The translations under genes and the position numbers were made by a program. This document shows, piece by piece, positions 24,755 to 34,091 of a stretch of 64,000 nt of DNA. The notes under the pieces are model-generated. The model did no database searches. It saw only the letters and a list, made by a program, of their open reading frames with translations, and was not told where the DNA came from. Source of the stretch: JBFXCS01 sp050181915 (GTDB lineage: Bacteria; Actinomycetota; Thermoleophilia; Miltoncostaeales; Miltoncostaeaceae); contig JBFXCS010000003.1 in the NCBI GenBank assembly GCA_050181915.1, forward strand, positions 592,915 to 656,914. The letters run 5' to 3'. Numbering within the stretch: the first letter of the stretch is position 1; every line of letters begins with the position of its first letter.

Positions 24755-25966
24755 ATGACCTCGACCGCACCGGTCGCCGCGCGGACCCCCGTCGCGGGAG
24801 CCGGGATCGACCGCAGGAGCCTCACCCTGCTGGCGTCGGGGCACTTCGCCATCGACGCCACGGTCGGTGCGGTGCCGGCGCTGATCCCGGTGTTCACCGC
24901 CATCTACGCACTGTCGGATCTCGCGGCCAGCATGATCCTGGGCGCCTCGCTGCTGGTGTCGTCCGCGATCCAGCCCTTCTTCGGCCTGCTCGCCGACAGG
25001 CGGGCGATGCCGGTGTTCGTGTGGGGCGGCGTGGCGCTGGCGGTGGTGGGCCTGTCGCTGGCGGGCATCGCCGGCGGCTACCTCGGCATCCTGGCCTGCA
25101 TCGTGGGGTCGGGGCTCGGCACCGCCGCCTTCCACCCCGAGGCCGCCCGGGTCGCGAACCAGATCTCGGCCGACCGCAAGGCCACCGGCCTCGCCTGGTT
25201 CATGCTCGGCGGCAACGCCGGCTTCGCCGTCGGGCCGCTGCTGGCCGCGCTGGCGATCCCCTTCCTCGACGCCAGGGCCACCCTGGTCTTCCTAATCCCG
25301 GGGCTCGCGGTCGCGGCCTGGCTGCACCACGAGCGGTCGCGCATCGCGGTGCCCGTGGTGGCGCGCACCCGGGACGCGGTGGCCGCCCTGCCGCCGCGGG
25401 CCTCGACCGCCAGCATCGTGCTGCTGCTCGCGGTGACCACCATGCGCACCTGGACCCAGTTCTGCGTCCTGGCCCTGGTGCCGCTGCTGCTGGTGCACGA
25501 GCATGGGCTCTCGGAGCAGGCCGCGGGCTTCGCGGTGGTGGCCTTCTCCGCCGGCGGCGCCGCGGGCACGCTGGTGGGGGCGGCGCTCGCGGACCGGGTG
25601 GGAGGACGCCTGATGCTGGTGTGGAGCATGCCGCTGGTGACGCCCCTGCTGGCGGGCTTCCTCGTGGTGGGCGGCGCTCCCGGCATCGCGCCGCTCGCCG
25701 CCGCCGGGTTCGTGCTCATGGCGTCCTTCTCGGTGACGGTGGCCCTGGGCCAGGAGTACCTGCCCGGCCGGCTGGCCCTCGCCGCCGGGCTGATGATCGG
25801 CTTCGGCGCGATCGGCTCCGCCCCGCCGGGGCTCGCCCTCTTCGGCGCGATCGCGGACGCGGCCGGCCGCGAGACCGCCCTGTGGGGCGTCGCGGCGCTG
25901 CCGATCGTGGGCGGGGCGCTCGCCCTGCTGCTGCCCTCGCGCCGACCGGCCGGGACACGGCACTAG
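24755..25966 (+). CDS. MFS transporter, fosmidomycin-resistance (Fsr) like
   Basis: A 403-residue transporter with about twelve hydrophobic helices. LASGHFAIDATVGAVPALIP at the start and GLGTAAFHPEAAR after helix four are signature stretches of the Fsr branch of the major facilitator superfamily, whose members export small molecules by proton exchange at the cytoplasmic membrane. Substrate unknown. Its TAG stop overlaps the GTG of rarA (TAGTG), so the two are co-transcribed, with no evident functional link. Confidence 0.88.
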   Translation: MTSTAPVAARTPVAGAGIDRRSLTLLASGHFAIDATVGAVPALIPVFTAIYALSDLAASMILGASLLVSSAIQPFFGLLADRRAMPVFVWGGVALAVVGLSLAGIAGGYLGILACIVGSGLGTAAFHPEAARVANQISADRKATGLAWFMLGGNAGFAVGPLLAALAIPFLDARATLVFLIPGLAVAAWLHHERSRIAVPVVARTRDAVAALPPRASTASIVLLLAVTTMRTWTQFCVLALVPLLLVHEHGLSEQAAGFAVVAFSAGGAAGTLVGAALADRVGGRLMLVWSMPLVTPLLAGFLVVGGAPGIAPLAAAGFVLMASFSVTVALGQEYLPGRLALAAGLMIGFGAIGSAPPGLALFGAIADAAGRETALWGVAALPIVGGALALLLPSRRPAGTRH

Positions 25967-27318
25967 TGGCCCGCCGCCCCGAGCCGCCCCAGGGCGACGA
26001 CCTGTTCGGCGCGGCGGTCGACGCCCGCCTCGAGCGGCAGGGGCCGCTCGCCTCGCGCATGCGCCCCCGGACGGTCGACGAGGTGGTGGGCCAGCCCGCG
26101 CTGCTCGGCCCGGGCGGCGCCCTGCGCCAGGCGATCGCCGGCGACCGGGTGCCGTCGATGATCCTCTACGGCCCTCCCGGCACGGGGAAGACCACCCTGG
26201 CGCGCATCGTCGCCCGCAGCGCGTCCGCCACCTTCGAGGAGCTGTCCGCCGTGTCGGCGTCGGTGGCCGACGTCCGGGCCGTGCTCACCCGGGCGCGCGA
26301 CCGCATCGCCGCCGGGGGGCGGACGGTGCTGTTCCTCGACGAGATCCACCGCTTCAACCGGGCCCAGCAGGACGCCCTGCTGCCCGCCGTGGAGGAGGGC
26401 CTGGTGACGCTGATCGGCGCCACCACCCAGAACCCCTGGTACGAGGTGAACGCCGCCCTCGTGTCCCGCATGCGCGTGTGGGTGCTGGAGGAGCTCGACG
26501 CCGACGCCATCGGCACCGTCATCGACCGGGCCCTGTCCGACCCGCGCGGCCTCGCCGGCCGGGTGCGCCTGTCGGCCAAGGCGCGCGAGGCGATCGTGAA
26601 GCGCGCCGGCGGCGACGCACGCGGCGCCCTCAACCTGCTGGAGGCCGCCGCGTCGGGCGCCGCCGACGGCGCCGAGGTGACCCTCGAGGCGGTGCAGGCG
26701 GCCTCGGGCGGGCGGGCGGTGGTCTACGACCGCGAGGGCGACGCCCACTACGACACGATCTCGGCGTTCATCAAGAGCCTGCGCGGCAGCGACCCCGACG
26801 CCGCCGTCTACTACCTGGCGGTGATGCTGGCCGGCGGCGAGGACCCGAAGTTCATCGCCCGGCGCCTGATCGTCGCCGCCAGCGAGGACGTGGGCAACGC
26901 CGACCCGCGGGCGCTGGAGGTCGCCGTCGCCGCCGCCCGGGCCGTCGAGTTCGTGGGCCTGCCGGAGGCGCGCATCAACCTGGCCCAGGCCACCGTCTAC
27001 CTGGCCCTCGCGCCCAAGTCGAACGCCGCCTACGTCGCCCTCAACGAGGCCCAGGCGCACGTCGAGCGCGAGGGGCCGCGGCGGCCGCCCCTGGCCCTGC
27101 GCGACTCGAGCCGGGCCAACGCGCGCAACCTCGGCCACGGCACCGGCTACAGCTACCCGCACGACCACCCCGACGCGGTGATCGACGAGTCGCTGATGCC
27201 CGAGGGCATGGAGGAGGTGGTCTTCTACCGCCCCACCGACCGCGGCCCCGAGGCCGAGATGGCCGACCGCCTGCGCCGCCTGCGCGAGGGGCGGCGCGAA
27301 TCCGAGGAGCCCTTCTAG
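25966..27318 (+). CDS. rarA: Replication-associated AAA+ ATPase RarA (MgsA)
   Basis: A 450-residue AAA+ clamp-loader-like ATPase that acts at stalled replication forks. Walker A YGPPGTGKTT, Walker B LFLDEIHRFN, sensor 1 IGATTQNP and the C-terminal tetramerisation part (LPEARINLAQATVYLALAPK, GTGYSYPHDHP) are all intact. The GTG at 25966 overlaps the transporter stop. Length matches the family. Confidence 0.95.
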   Translation: MARRPEPPQGDDLFGAAVDARLERQGPLASRMRPRTVDEVVGQPALLGPGGALRQAIAGDRVPSMILYGPPGTGKTTLARIVARSASATFEELSAVSASVADVRAVLTRARDRIAAGGRTVLFLDEIHRFNRAQQDALLPAVEEGLVTLIGATTQNPWYEVNAALVSRMRVWVLEELDADAIGTVIDRALSDPRGLAGRVRLSAKAREAIVKRAGGDARGALNLLEAAASGAADGAEVTLEAVQAASGGRAVVYDREGDAHYDTISAFIKSLRGSDPDAAVYYLAVMLAGGEDPKFIARRLIVAASEDVGNADPRALEVAVAAARAVEFVGLPEARINLAQATVYLALAPKSNAAYVALNEAQAHVEREGPRRPPLALRDSSRANARNLGHGTGYSYPHDHPDAVIDESLMPEGMEEVVFYRPTDRGPEAEMADRLRRLREGRRESEEPF

Positions 27319-27845
27319 CCGCGCTGCCCGCCCAGGTAGGCGAGCACCGCCAGCACGCGGCGGTGGACGTCGTCGGAGACGGGCAGGTCGAGCTTGGCGA
27401 AGATGTGGCTGACGTGGGCCTCGACCGTCTTCGGGCTCACCACCAGCCGCTCCTCGATGGCGCGGTTCGACAGCCCCTGGGCGATCAGCCCGAGCACCTC
27501 GCCCTCGCGCGGGGTGAGGCGGCCGCGCGCCGGATCGCCCGGCAGGAGGGGGGCGACCACCGCGGCGTCGACGACGGTGCCGCCGCGGGCGACCTTGCGC
27601 AGGGCGACCAGGATCTCGTCGATGTCGAGCAGCCGGTCCTTGAGCAGGTAGCCCATCCCTCCCCCGGCCGCGAGCAGCCTCAGGGCACCGCCCACCTGCA
27701 CGTACTGGGAGACCACGAGCACGCCCATGTGGGCGTGACGGGCCCGGATCTCGAGGGCCGCCCGGAGCCCCTCGTCGCTGTGGGTCGGCGGCATCCTGAT
27801 GTCGACGATCACCGCGTCCGGGCGCAGCTCCTCCACCCCCGCCAT
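27315..27845 (-). pseudogene. NarL/LuxR-type response regulator lacking its N-terminus
   Basis: 176 residues remain. The phosphoacceptor Asp (VIVDIRMPPTHSD), the switch region and a full LuxR helix-turn-helix (LTPREGEVLGLIAQGLSNRA ... VSPKTVEAHVSHIFAKL) are present. The first 35-40 residues of the receiver, including the paired acidic residues that bind magnesium, are missing; the frame starts inside the third strand region. Just upstream the sequence is the 3' end of an unrelated gene on the other strand, so a deletion or inversion has cut this gene. Convergent with rarA, four-base overlap. Phosphorylation control is likely lost. Confidence 0.65.
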
Positions 27846-27865
27846 CAGGCCGTCGGGATCCCCCG

Positions 27866-28045
27866 GGCGCCACCCTGGTCACCGACTCCCTGACCGACGC
27901 CGGCGAGCCGCGGCGGGGCGTCAACGTGATCTTCCAGGATGGCCGCTTCCTCTACCTTGTGGGCGCCGCGGGCGCTCCGGACCGGGTCGGAGACGACGCC
28001 GTCCTCGCCGCGGCGCGCCGCGTCTGGCAGCGGCGGGGCGACTGA
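27866..28045 (+). pseudogene. 3' fragment of an unknown gene
   Basis: A frame with coding-like content but no start reads GATLVTDSLTDAGEPRRGVN and IFQDGRFLYLVGAAGAP before ending RRVWQRRGD and a stop at 28043-28045. It resembles the end of a secreted actinobacterial protein. It abuts the cut response regulator at about 27858, so the two fragments define a rearrangement junction. Confidence 0.5.
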
Positions 28046-28122
28046 CCGGCCGCCCCCGCCCCGTCGCGCGGCGGCGAGGGGAGGCAAACGTTTAGAGTCG
28101 GTCGGGAACGGAGGGATCAGGG

Positions 28123-28599
28123 ATGCCCAACGACACGGAGGCGCTCGCGGAGCGCCTCGACGCCGATCTCAAGGACGCGCTGCGCGCCGGCGACAAGCTG
28201 CGCCTCGGCGCGGTCCGCCGCGCGCGGGCCGCGCTCAAGAACGCCGAGATCGAGAACCGGGGGCCTCTCGACGAAGCCGCCTCCGTGCGGGTGCTGCGCG
28301 GGCTCGTGAAGCAGCATCGCGAGTCGATCGAGCAGTTCTCCGCCGCGGGCCGCGGCGACCTGGTCGAGCGCGAGACCGCCGAGATGGACGTGCTCGACGG
28401 GTACCTCCCGGCGCAGATGGACGAGGCGGCCATCACCGCCCTGGTGCGCGCCGCGATCGCCGAGACCGGCGGCGCCGGCCCCGGAGACCTCGGCCGCGTG
28501 ATGAAGGCCGTGATGCCCCGCACCGGCGGTCAGGCCGACGGGAAGGAGGTGCGGGCCGTGGCCCAGCGCCTCCTCGACGCAGGAGGAGAAGGATCATGA
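28123..28599 (+). CDS. yqeY: GatB/YqeY domain protein
   Basis: A 158-residue YqeY-like protein: LKDALRAGDKLRLGAVRRAR, a conserved E-D/E-L-V...E stretch (LVERETAEMDVLDGYLPAQM) and the C-terminal GKEVRAVAQRLL. This is the tRNA-amidotransferase GatB tail domain found alone; it is helical and may bind tRNA. The ATG follows GGGATCAGGG. Overlaps the next gene by four bases (ATGA). Confidence 0.9.
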   Translation: MPNDTEALAERLDADLKDALRAGDKLRLGAVRRARAALKNAEIENRGPLDEAASVRVLRGLVKQHRESIEQFSAAGRGDLVERETAEMDVLDGYLPAQMDEAAITALVRAAIAETGGAGPGDLGRVMKAVMPRTGGQADGKEVRAVAQRLLDAGGEGS

Positions 28600-28967
28600 G
28601 CTCGCTTCCGCCCATCCCGCCCGGCGCGGGCGGCCCACCGCACGAGGGCCCCGAGGAGGGTCCGGCCTCGGCCATCGACTCGGGCACGCACAGCCCGTCC
28701 GACGCGCTCACCCGCTACGACGCCGAGAAGGACGCGTACCACTGCTCCTACGGCATCCCCAGCCCGGCTCTCGCGGTGCTCGACCCGCAGCGCGAGGTGA
28801 TCGTGCGCGTCGACCGCCACAACTTCCGGGTGGTGGGCTTCTCGATCCCGAACTTCAGCGCCTGGCACAAGAAGCACGCCGACGCGGACGGGAACTTCGA
28901 GGTGGATCTGCCGGACGTGTGGCCGATGGATCAGACCGACACGAGAGGCACGAGCAACTCCTGGTAG
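28596..28967 (+). CDS. Conserved hypothetical protein with DUF2283-like core
   Basis: A 123-residue soluble protein: a Pro/Gly-rich N-terminal 45 residues, then a small beta domain (AVLDPQREVIVRVDRHNFRV, VGFSIPNFSAW) that resembles DUF2283-type modules where an ORF-internal strand pair is followed by a phi-x-x-phi helix. Co-translated with yqeY. Function unknown. Confidence 0.65.
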   Translation: MSSLPPIPPGAGGPPHEGPEEGPASAIDSGTHSPSDALTRYDAEKDAYHCSYGIPSPALAVLDPQREVIVRVDRHNFRVVGFSIPNFSAWHKKHADADGNFEVDLPDVWPMDQTDTRGTSNSW

Positions 28968-29061
28968 GCCGGCGCCCGCGGCCGGGAGCAGTGCCGGCCC
29001 TCCCGGCGCGACTCGGGGGGGCCGGCGACCGGCGCCCGGAGGCACCGGCTGGAGCGCCGGG

Positions 29062-30741
29062 CTAGCGGGAGGCCCGGGCGACCCTGACGGCCCCCGCGGC
29101 CTTCACGGTGAGGGTGTAGGCGGCGGCGCGGTAGCCGACGTCGGCGCGGCGGGGAGCGGTGACCGTGAGCTTCAGCCGGCCGGCCCTGAGGCCGCGGACG
29201 ACGGCCCTGCCGGCCGGCGCCCTGACCCTCTTGCCCGCCACCCGCACCACGGCTCGGGGGGCGAGGTCCCGCAGGGTGACGACCAGCACGCCGCGGCGGA
29301 AGCTGGCGCGGACGCGGGTGACGACCGGCCTCGACGCCAGGACGGCGCCGGAGCTCTCGGTGGCCGGGTTCCGCTCGTCGACCGCCGGCCGCACGGAGGC
29401 GGTGGCGTGGGCGGGCAGGCGCAGCGCGTACTCGGCGGCGGCCGCGACCTGGGGGCGGGGGCCGATGCGCGGCTCGCCAGCGGCCTGCGGCAGGCCGGTG
29501 GCGACGATCGCCTCGCGCACCTGCGCCGGGTCGAGCATGCCGCCGCGCTGGGTCAGGGAGAGCCCCTGCAGGGCGGTGATCGCGCCCGCCACCGTGGCCG
29601 AGGCGCTGGAGGTGCCGTCGAAGCAGGCGGTGAAGAGCCGATTCGGGTCGCCCTTGCCGACCATGCCGGTGCCGTAGCCGCCGGCGACCACCTGCTCGCC
29701 CCAGCCCTGGACGTCGACCCGGGAGCCGTAGTTGGAGAGGGAGGCGCGGCCGCGGTCGGCGACGCGCCCGGCGGCGACCACGATGGCGCCGGAGTGCAGC
29801 GCGCCCGCGGCGGAGGTGAGCCACGGGATGCCGAGCGAGTCGAGGTCGACGTCGCCGTTGCCGGCGGGCTCGACGACCGTGATGCCGGAGGCGACGGCCA
29901 GGCGGATGGCGTCGCGCGAGGCGGCGTCCGCCTCGATCGGGGCCAGGACGGTGGCCGGGCCCGGATCGACGTCCACCTGCTGCTCCAGCAGGAGCACGTC
30001 GCCGGGGCGCAGGTCGGCGGCCGCGCGGGCGATGGTGTCGGCGAAGACGAAGCCGCCGCGCTCCGGCGAGTAGGGCGAGACGGCGCGGACGTCGGCGGCG
30101 GCCACCAGGCCCGTCACGCCCTGGCCGTCGGCCGAGCCGGCGAGCAGGGTGAGGACGGCCGTGCCGTGGTGATCGGCCTTCCAGTCGGAGGGGTACCCGC
30201 CCGGCGGCACCGCCGCCGCGCCGAGGGAGCGGCCGGCGAGGTCGACGTGGGCGGGGTTCCAGTCGTACTCCATATCGGTGAGGCGGACGCCGGCGCCGTC
30301 CGCGCCCGCGGGGATGGAGAGCCCCGCGCGGTAGTCCTGGAAGCCGCTCAGGTCGGGTACGGCGCCGGCGGCGGAGATGTACGGGTAGCGGCCCGCGCGG
30401 CAGGCGGCGGGGGGAGCCGCCGGCTCGTAGGCCACGTCGGCGCTGACGCCCGGCTTCGCGTCCAGGCGATCGGCCAGCGCCCCGGCCCGGTCCGGGTGGA
30501 CGGGCACCGTGTACCAGCGGCCGATCTCGGGGACCTCATTGCCCAGCCGGCCGGCGCGGGCCGACAGGGCGGCCACCGCGTCGGAGGAGAGGGCGGGCTC
30601 GGCGGGGACGCCGAGCGCCGAGGGCGCGACGCCCGGGGCGAGCTCGACGGCGACGGAGCCGGAGCCCAGGGCCGGGGCGCTCGCGATGGCGAGGGACGCG
30701 AGGACGGTGGCGGCCAGGGCGGCGGGGCGGGCGAGGTGCAT
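29062..30741 (-). CDS. Secreted subtilisin-like serine protease (S8)
   Basis: A 559-residue exported protease. ATG at 30741 gives a signal peptide (LAATVLASLAIASAPALGSG). The catalytic triad is visible in order: Asp in VRLTDMEYDWN, His in DHHGTAVLTLLAG and Ser in FDGTSSASATVAGAI; the oxyanion Asn is in VEPAGNGDVD. A propeptide-like stretch of about 130 residues precedes the core, and a basic beta-rich C-terminal domain of about 100 residues follows. Product: extracellular proteolysis. Divergent from the thyX operon. Confidence 0.9.
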   Translation of the reverse strand: MHLARPAALAATVLASLAIASAPALGSGSVAVELAPGVAPSALGVPAEPALSSDAVAALSARAGRLGNEVPEIGRWYTVPVHPDRAGALADRLDAKPGVSADVAYEPAAPPAACRAGRYPYISAAGAVPDLSGFQDYRAGLSIPAGADGAGVRLTDMEYDWNPAHVDLAGRSLGAAAVPPGGYPSDWKADHHGTAVLTLLAGSADGQGVTGLVAAADVRAVSPYSPERGGFVFADTIARAAADLRPGDVLLLEQQVDVDPGPATVLAPIEADAASRDAIRLAVASGITVVEPAGNGDVDLDSLGIPWLTSAAGALHSGAIVVAAGRVADRGRASLSNYGSRVDVQGWGEQVVAGGYGTGMVGKGDPNRLFTACFDGTSSASATVAGAITALQGLSLTQRGGMLDPAQVREAIVATGLPQAAGEPRIGPRPQVAAAAEYALRLPAHATASVRPAVDERNPATESSGAVLASRPVVTRVRASFRRGVLVVTLRDLAPRAVVRVAGKRVRAPAGRAVVRGLRAGRLKLTVTAPRRADVGYRAAAYTLTVKAAGAVRVARASR

Positions 30742-30811
30742 GAGACTAGGATGCGAGCGCGGGCGCTCCTCGCCCCCGCCCAATCGGAGTGAATGGCGAC
30801 CGACGGATGGG

Positions 30812-32407
30812 GTGTACGTGCCGGACCACGACCTAACCGAACGTGAGCGGCTGCGGGTCGCCCCCTACGTGACCGACGCGACCGGTCCGGTCTTCGCCCT
30901 CACCGGGCTCCCCGAAGTGGTCAAAGGAGCCCTTTTCGCCCGCTATTCGCGCAGCCCGAAGTCGCTCAGGCGACTCCTGCTCGACGAGTTCCTCCCTCCC
31001 CGGTCGGATGGGGGCGGCGGGACGGCGGACGTGGGCGCCGAGCGCGCCGAGGCCCTCTACGACCGCGTGCTGGCGGAGTACGGCGACGACTCGGTGGCCC
31101 AGCTGGGCGGCGCGCACGTCGCGGTGGAGGGCGCGTCGAACATCCTCACCAAGGTGCTGCAGTGGGGGCGCCTCGCGAGCTACCTGGAGCAATCGACCCG
31201 GTACATCGCCTTCACCGACCGCCCCGGCGGCGCCTACCGCTACCACCGGCCCGCGGCGGTGCTCGCCCACCCCGACCTGGGGCGGGCCTACGTGGAGACG
31301 CTGGACGGGGCCTTCGAGGGCTACGCGGCGCTGCTGCCGCGCCTGGTCGAGCACGTGGGCGCATCGGTTCCGCACGACCCCGCGACCCCGGCCGCGGCCC
31401 GCGAGCGGGCCGTCCGGGCGCGGGCGCTCGACCTGCTGCGGGGCCTGCTGCCCGCGGCGACCACGGCCAACGTCGGCATCTTCGCGTCGGGCCAGGCCTA
31501 TGAGGCGATGCTCGTGAGGATGGGCGCCCACCCGCTGGCCGAGGCGCGCGAGTGCGCGGCGCGGATGCTGGCGGAGCTGCGCAAGGTGATCCCGGCCTTC
31601 CTCACCCGGGTCGACCGCCCCGACCGCGGGGTCGCCCACGGCGCCTACCTGTCGGAGGTCGACCGGGCGGCGGACGAGCTGGCGCGGCGCATCGCCCCGG
31701 CCGAGCCGCGGGAGACGGCGCCGTCGGTGCGGCTGGTCGACTTCGACCCCGACGGCGAGGCCCGCGTGCTCGCGCACGCGATCTGGCCCGCGACCGGCGG
31801 CGGGCTGGCGGAGGCGCGCGCCCGCGCGGCCGAGCTGTCCGGCGCCGACCGGGCCGCGGCGCTCGCCGAGTGGGCCGGCTCCCGCGGCGATCGGCGCCGG
31901 CGCCCCGGCCGCGCGCTCGAGGCCACCGCGTACGCGTTCGAGGTGGTGTGCGACTACGGCGCCTACCGCGACCTGCAGCGCCACCGGATGCTCACCCTCC
32001 AGGCGCAGCCCCTGACGCCCCGCCTGGGCTACGACGTCCCCGACGAGGTCGACGCCGCGGGCGCCGCGGGCGACTACGCGGCCGTCCAGGCGGCCTGCAC
32101 CGCCCTGCACGACGTCCTCGCCTCCGAGCTGCCCGGCGAGGCGGCCTACGCCGTCACCCTCGCCCACCGCATCCGCTTCACGCTGGTGCTGAACGCCCGC
32201 GAGGCGATGCACCTGATCGAGCTGCGCAGCCAGCCGCAGGGCCACGAGTCGTATCGGCGGGTGGCCCGCGAGATGCACCGCCAGATCGCCGAGGTCGCGG
32301 GCCACCGCGCGCTCGCCGCGATGATGTCCTTCGTCGACTCGTCCGATCCCGCCGCCGGACGCCTGGCCGCCGAAGCGCGCCAGGAGGCCCGCCGGACGGG
32401 CCGGTGA
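30812..32407 (+). CDS. thyX: Tandem-domain flavin-dependent thymidylate synthase-like protein
   Basis: A 531-residue protein made of two ThyX folds in tandem, against about 220-250 residues for ordinary ThyX, which methylates dUMP using FAD and methylenetetrahydrofolate. The ThyX signature RHR(x7)S is split: the first domain has the Ser side (SYLEQSTRYI, residues about 123-132) but Gly-Arg-Leu instead of RHR, while the second has LQRHRMLTLQAQPLTP (RHR at 390-392) but no Ser. A combined active site across domains is possible. GTG start at 30812; another GTG lies two codons on. First gene of a long operon. Activity should not be assumed. Confidence 0.85.
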   Translation: MYVPDHDLTERERLRVAPYVTDATGPVFALTGLPEVVKGALFARYSRSPKSLRRLLLDEFLPPRSDGGGGTADVGAERAEALYDRVLAEYGDDSVAQLGGAHVAVEGASNILTKVLQWGRLASYLEQSTRYIAFTDRPGGAYRYHRPAAVLAHPDLGRAYVETLDGAFEGYAALLPRLVEHVGASVPHDPATPAAARERAVRARALDLLRGLLPAATTANVGIFASGQAYEAMLVRMGAHPLAEARECAARMLAELRKVIPAFLTRVDRPDRGVAHGAYLSEVDRAADELARRIAPAEPRETAPSVRLVDFDPDGEARVLAHAIWPATGGGLAEARARAAELSGADRAAALAEWAGSRGDRRRRPGRALEATAYAFEVVCDYGAYRDLQRHRMLTLQAQPLTPRLGYDVPDEVDAAGAAGDYAAVQAACTALHDVLASELPGEAAYAVTLAHRIRFTLVLNAREAMHLIELRSQPQGHESYRRVAREMHRQIAEVAGHRALAAMMSFVDSSDPAAGRLAAEARQEARRTGR

Positions 32408-32814
32408 CCGCCCGCCGCCGGGCGGCGTCGGGCTCGCCCTTCGAGGCCGAGATCGGCTTCTCCCGGGCCGTCCGCGCGGGCGACCGGATCCTCGTCTCCG
32501 GCACCGCCCCGGTGTGGCCCGACGGATCGGTGGACCCGTCGCCGCGGGCGCAGGCGGAGCGCTGCGTCGAGATCATCGCCGCGGCGCTCTCCGAGCTGGG
32601 CGGCGCGCTCGACGACGTGGTGCGCACCCGCGTGCTGCTGACCCGCCGCGAGGACGCCCCCGCAGTGTCCGCGGTGCACGCCGCGGCCTTCGGGCGGGCG
32701 CGCCCGGCCGCGACGATGGTGGTGGTCGCCGAGCTGCTCGACCCGCGCTGGCGGGTGGAGATCGAGGCCGAGGCGGTCGTCGCGGCCGCCGGGCCAGGCG
32801 CTACTCTCGACTGA
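32404..32814 (+). CDS. RidA-family protein
   Basis: A 136-residue member of the RidA/YjgF family (AGDRILVSGTAPVWPDG, ALSELGGALDDVVRTRVLLT, FGRARPAATMVVVAEL). True RidA uses an Arg in R-x-L/x to hydrolyse reactive enamines; here RTRVLL keeps it and the final Glu (EIEAEAVV) is present. GTG start overlaps the thyX stop (GTGA). Cytoplasmic; substrate not inferred. Confidence 0.88.
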   Translation: MTARRRAASGSPFEAEIGFSRAVRAGDRILVSGTAPVWPDGSVDPSPRAQAERCVEIIAAALSELGGALDDVVRTRVLLTRREDAPAVSAVHAAAFGRARPAATMVVVAELLDPRWRVEIEAEAVVAAAGPGATLD

Positions 32815-33650
32815 TGGCGGATCCACCACGCAGCGCGCGCCTGGGAGGCATGGCCCTGGCCAACGGCCTGATGGTGCACGGGCCGCGCCACTGGGCGGCG
32901 GCCGTGCGCGACGACGACGGCAAGCTGGTCGTCGCGTCGGGGCGCAAGTACCTCATCCCGGCCGGGCGCCTGGGCGAGATGCCCCTCACCCGCGGCCTGG
33001 TGCGGCTGGCCGAGGCCTTCATCGTGCTCCCGACCGTGCGCCGCGGGCTGCCGCAGGCGCGCTTCGCGATGGAGGACCGCCGCGCCGCCGTCGCGGCGCT
33101 CGGCGCGACCGGCGCCGCCGCGATCGCCCGGCGCCGGCTGCGCTCGGTGCTGGCCCAGGAGACCGTGGGCGCGCTGGCCGGCCTCGCCCCCGCCGTGATG
33201 ACGCTGCGCGGATCGCAGGCCGCCGTATGGCACGCCGTCGAGCACAAGAGCATCGCGGCTTACGAGGCCGGCGGCGCCGAGGAGGTCTCCCGCGCCGCCG
33301 ACCACGCCAAGGAGCACGAGCGCTGCGGCAGCAACCTCATCCTGCCGCTGCTCGTCTCGACCACCCTCGGCAACACGCTGGCCCGCAAGGCCTTCGGCCG
33401 CCGCCTCGGCGGCCGCACGCTCGTGGGCGCCGTCAGCATCGGCTGCGCCGTCGAGATGTTCGCCTTCTCGGCGCGGCGGCCGCGCCACCCGCTGTCGCGC
33501 CTCATCCACGGCGTCGGCCACGCCATGCAGTCCGGCTTCGCCACCCGCGAGCCCAGCCAGGGCGACCTGCTGGTGGGCCGCGCCGCGATGGAGGCCCTGC
33601 TGCGCGCCGAGGCGGGCGGCGCCCACCTGCCGGCCACCCCAGCCTCTTAG
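32814..33650 (+). CDS. DUF1385 (YqhQ-like) protein
   Basis: A 278-residue membrane-associated protein of the DUF1385/YqhQ family: GGMALANGLMVHGPRHWAAA at the start corresponds to the family's GGQAVMEGVMMRG motif, and WHAVEHKSIAAYE, HERCGSNLILPLL and HPLSRLIHGVGHAMQ carry the conserved His/Glu/Cys that look like metal ligands. The usual Gly-Gln-Ala-Val at the start is altered to Gly-Met-Ala-Leu. Start overlaps the previous stop (TGATG). Function of the family is unknown. Confidence 0.8.
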   Translation: MADPPRSARLGGMALANGLMVHGPRHWAAAVRDDDGKLVVASGRKYLIPAGRLGEMPLTRGLVRLAEAFIVLPTVRRGLPQARFAMEDRRAAVAALGATGAAAIARRRLRSVLAQETVGALAGLAPAVMTLRGSQAAVWHAVEHKSIAAYEAGGAEEVSRAADHAKEHERCGSNLILPLLVSTTLGNTLARKAFGRRLGGRTLVGAVSIGCAVEMFAFSARRPRHPLSRLIHGVGHAMQSGFATREPSQGDLLVGRAAMEALLRAEAGGAHLPATPAS

Positions 33651-33665
33651 AGGCCGCCCCGCCGC

Positions 33666-34091
33666 ATGAGCCTCACCGTGACCGTGGTCGTCCCGGCCGA
33701 CGCCGAGACGACCTGGCGGCACTGGACCGACTTCGCCGCCTGGCCGCAGTGGAACCCCAACTGCGTCGAGGCGACCGTCGACGGCCCCCTCGCCGAGGGC
33801 ACCCGCCTCGACCTGCGCCTGCGCCACCCCGGGGGGCGCGACTTCTACACGCGCCCGCGGCTGGTCGAGGTGCAGCCGGCGCACAGCGTCGCCTGGCAGG
33901 CCCGCAGCCTGGGCCTGCGCGCCACCACCCGCACCCTGCTCGAGTCCGAGCACGACGGCACCCGCGTGACGATCACCGCCGACGCGGTGGGCCCCCTGGC
34001 CCTGCCGTACAAGCTGGCCGTGACCGACAGGACCCAGGCTCTAATCTACGTGGCCATGCTCGACGCACTCACCGACCGGCTGCGCGCATGA
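33666..34091 (+). CDS. SRPBCC (START/Bet v 1 fold) protein
   Basis: A 141-residue single-domain protein: VVVPADAETTWRHWTDFAAW, PQWNPNCVEATVDGPLAEGT and TRTLLESEHDGTRVTITADA are standard for polyketide-cyclase/dehydrase-like SRPBCC proteins with a deep hydrophobic pocket. Ligand unknown. Four-base overlap with the next gene. Confidence 0.85.
   Translation: MSLTVTVVVPADAETTWRHWTDFAAWPQWNPNCVEATVDGPLAEGTRLDLRLRHPGGRDFYTRPRLVEVQPAHSVAWQARSLGLRATTRTLLESEHDGTRVTITADAVGPLALPYKLAVTDRTQALIYVAMLDALTDRLRA

Noticed and set aside
25963..27924. 653-codon open frame opposite rarA
   Set aside because: Antisense to a clear AAA+ gene, repetitive composition, no domain.
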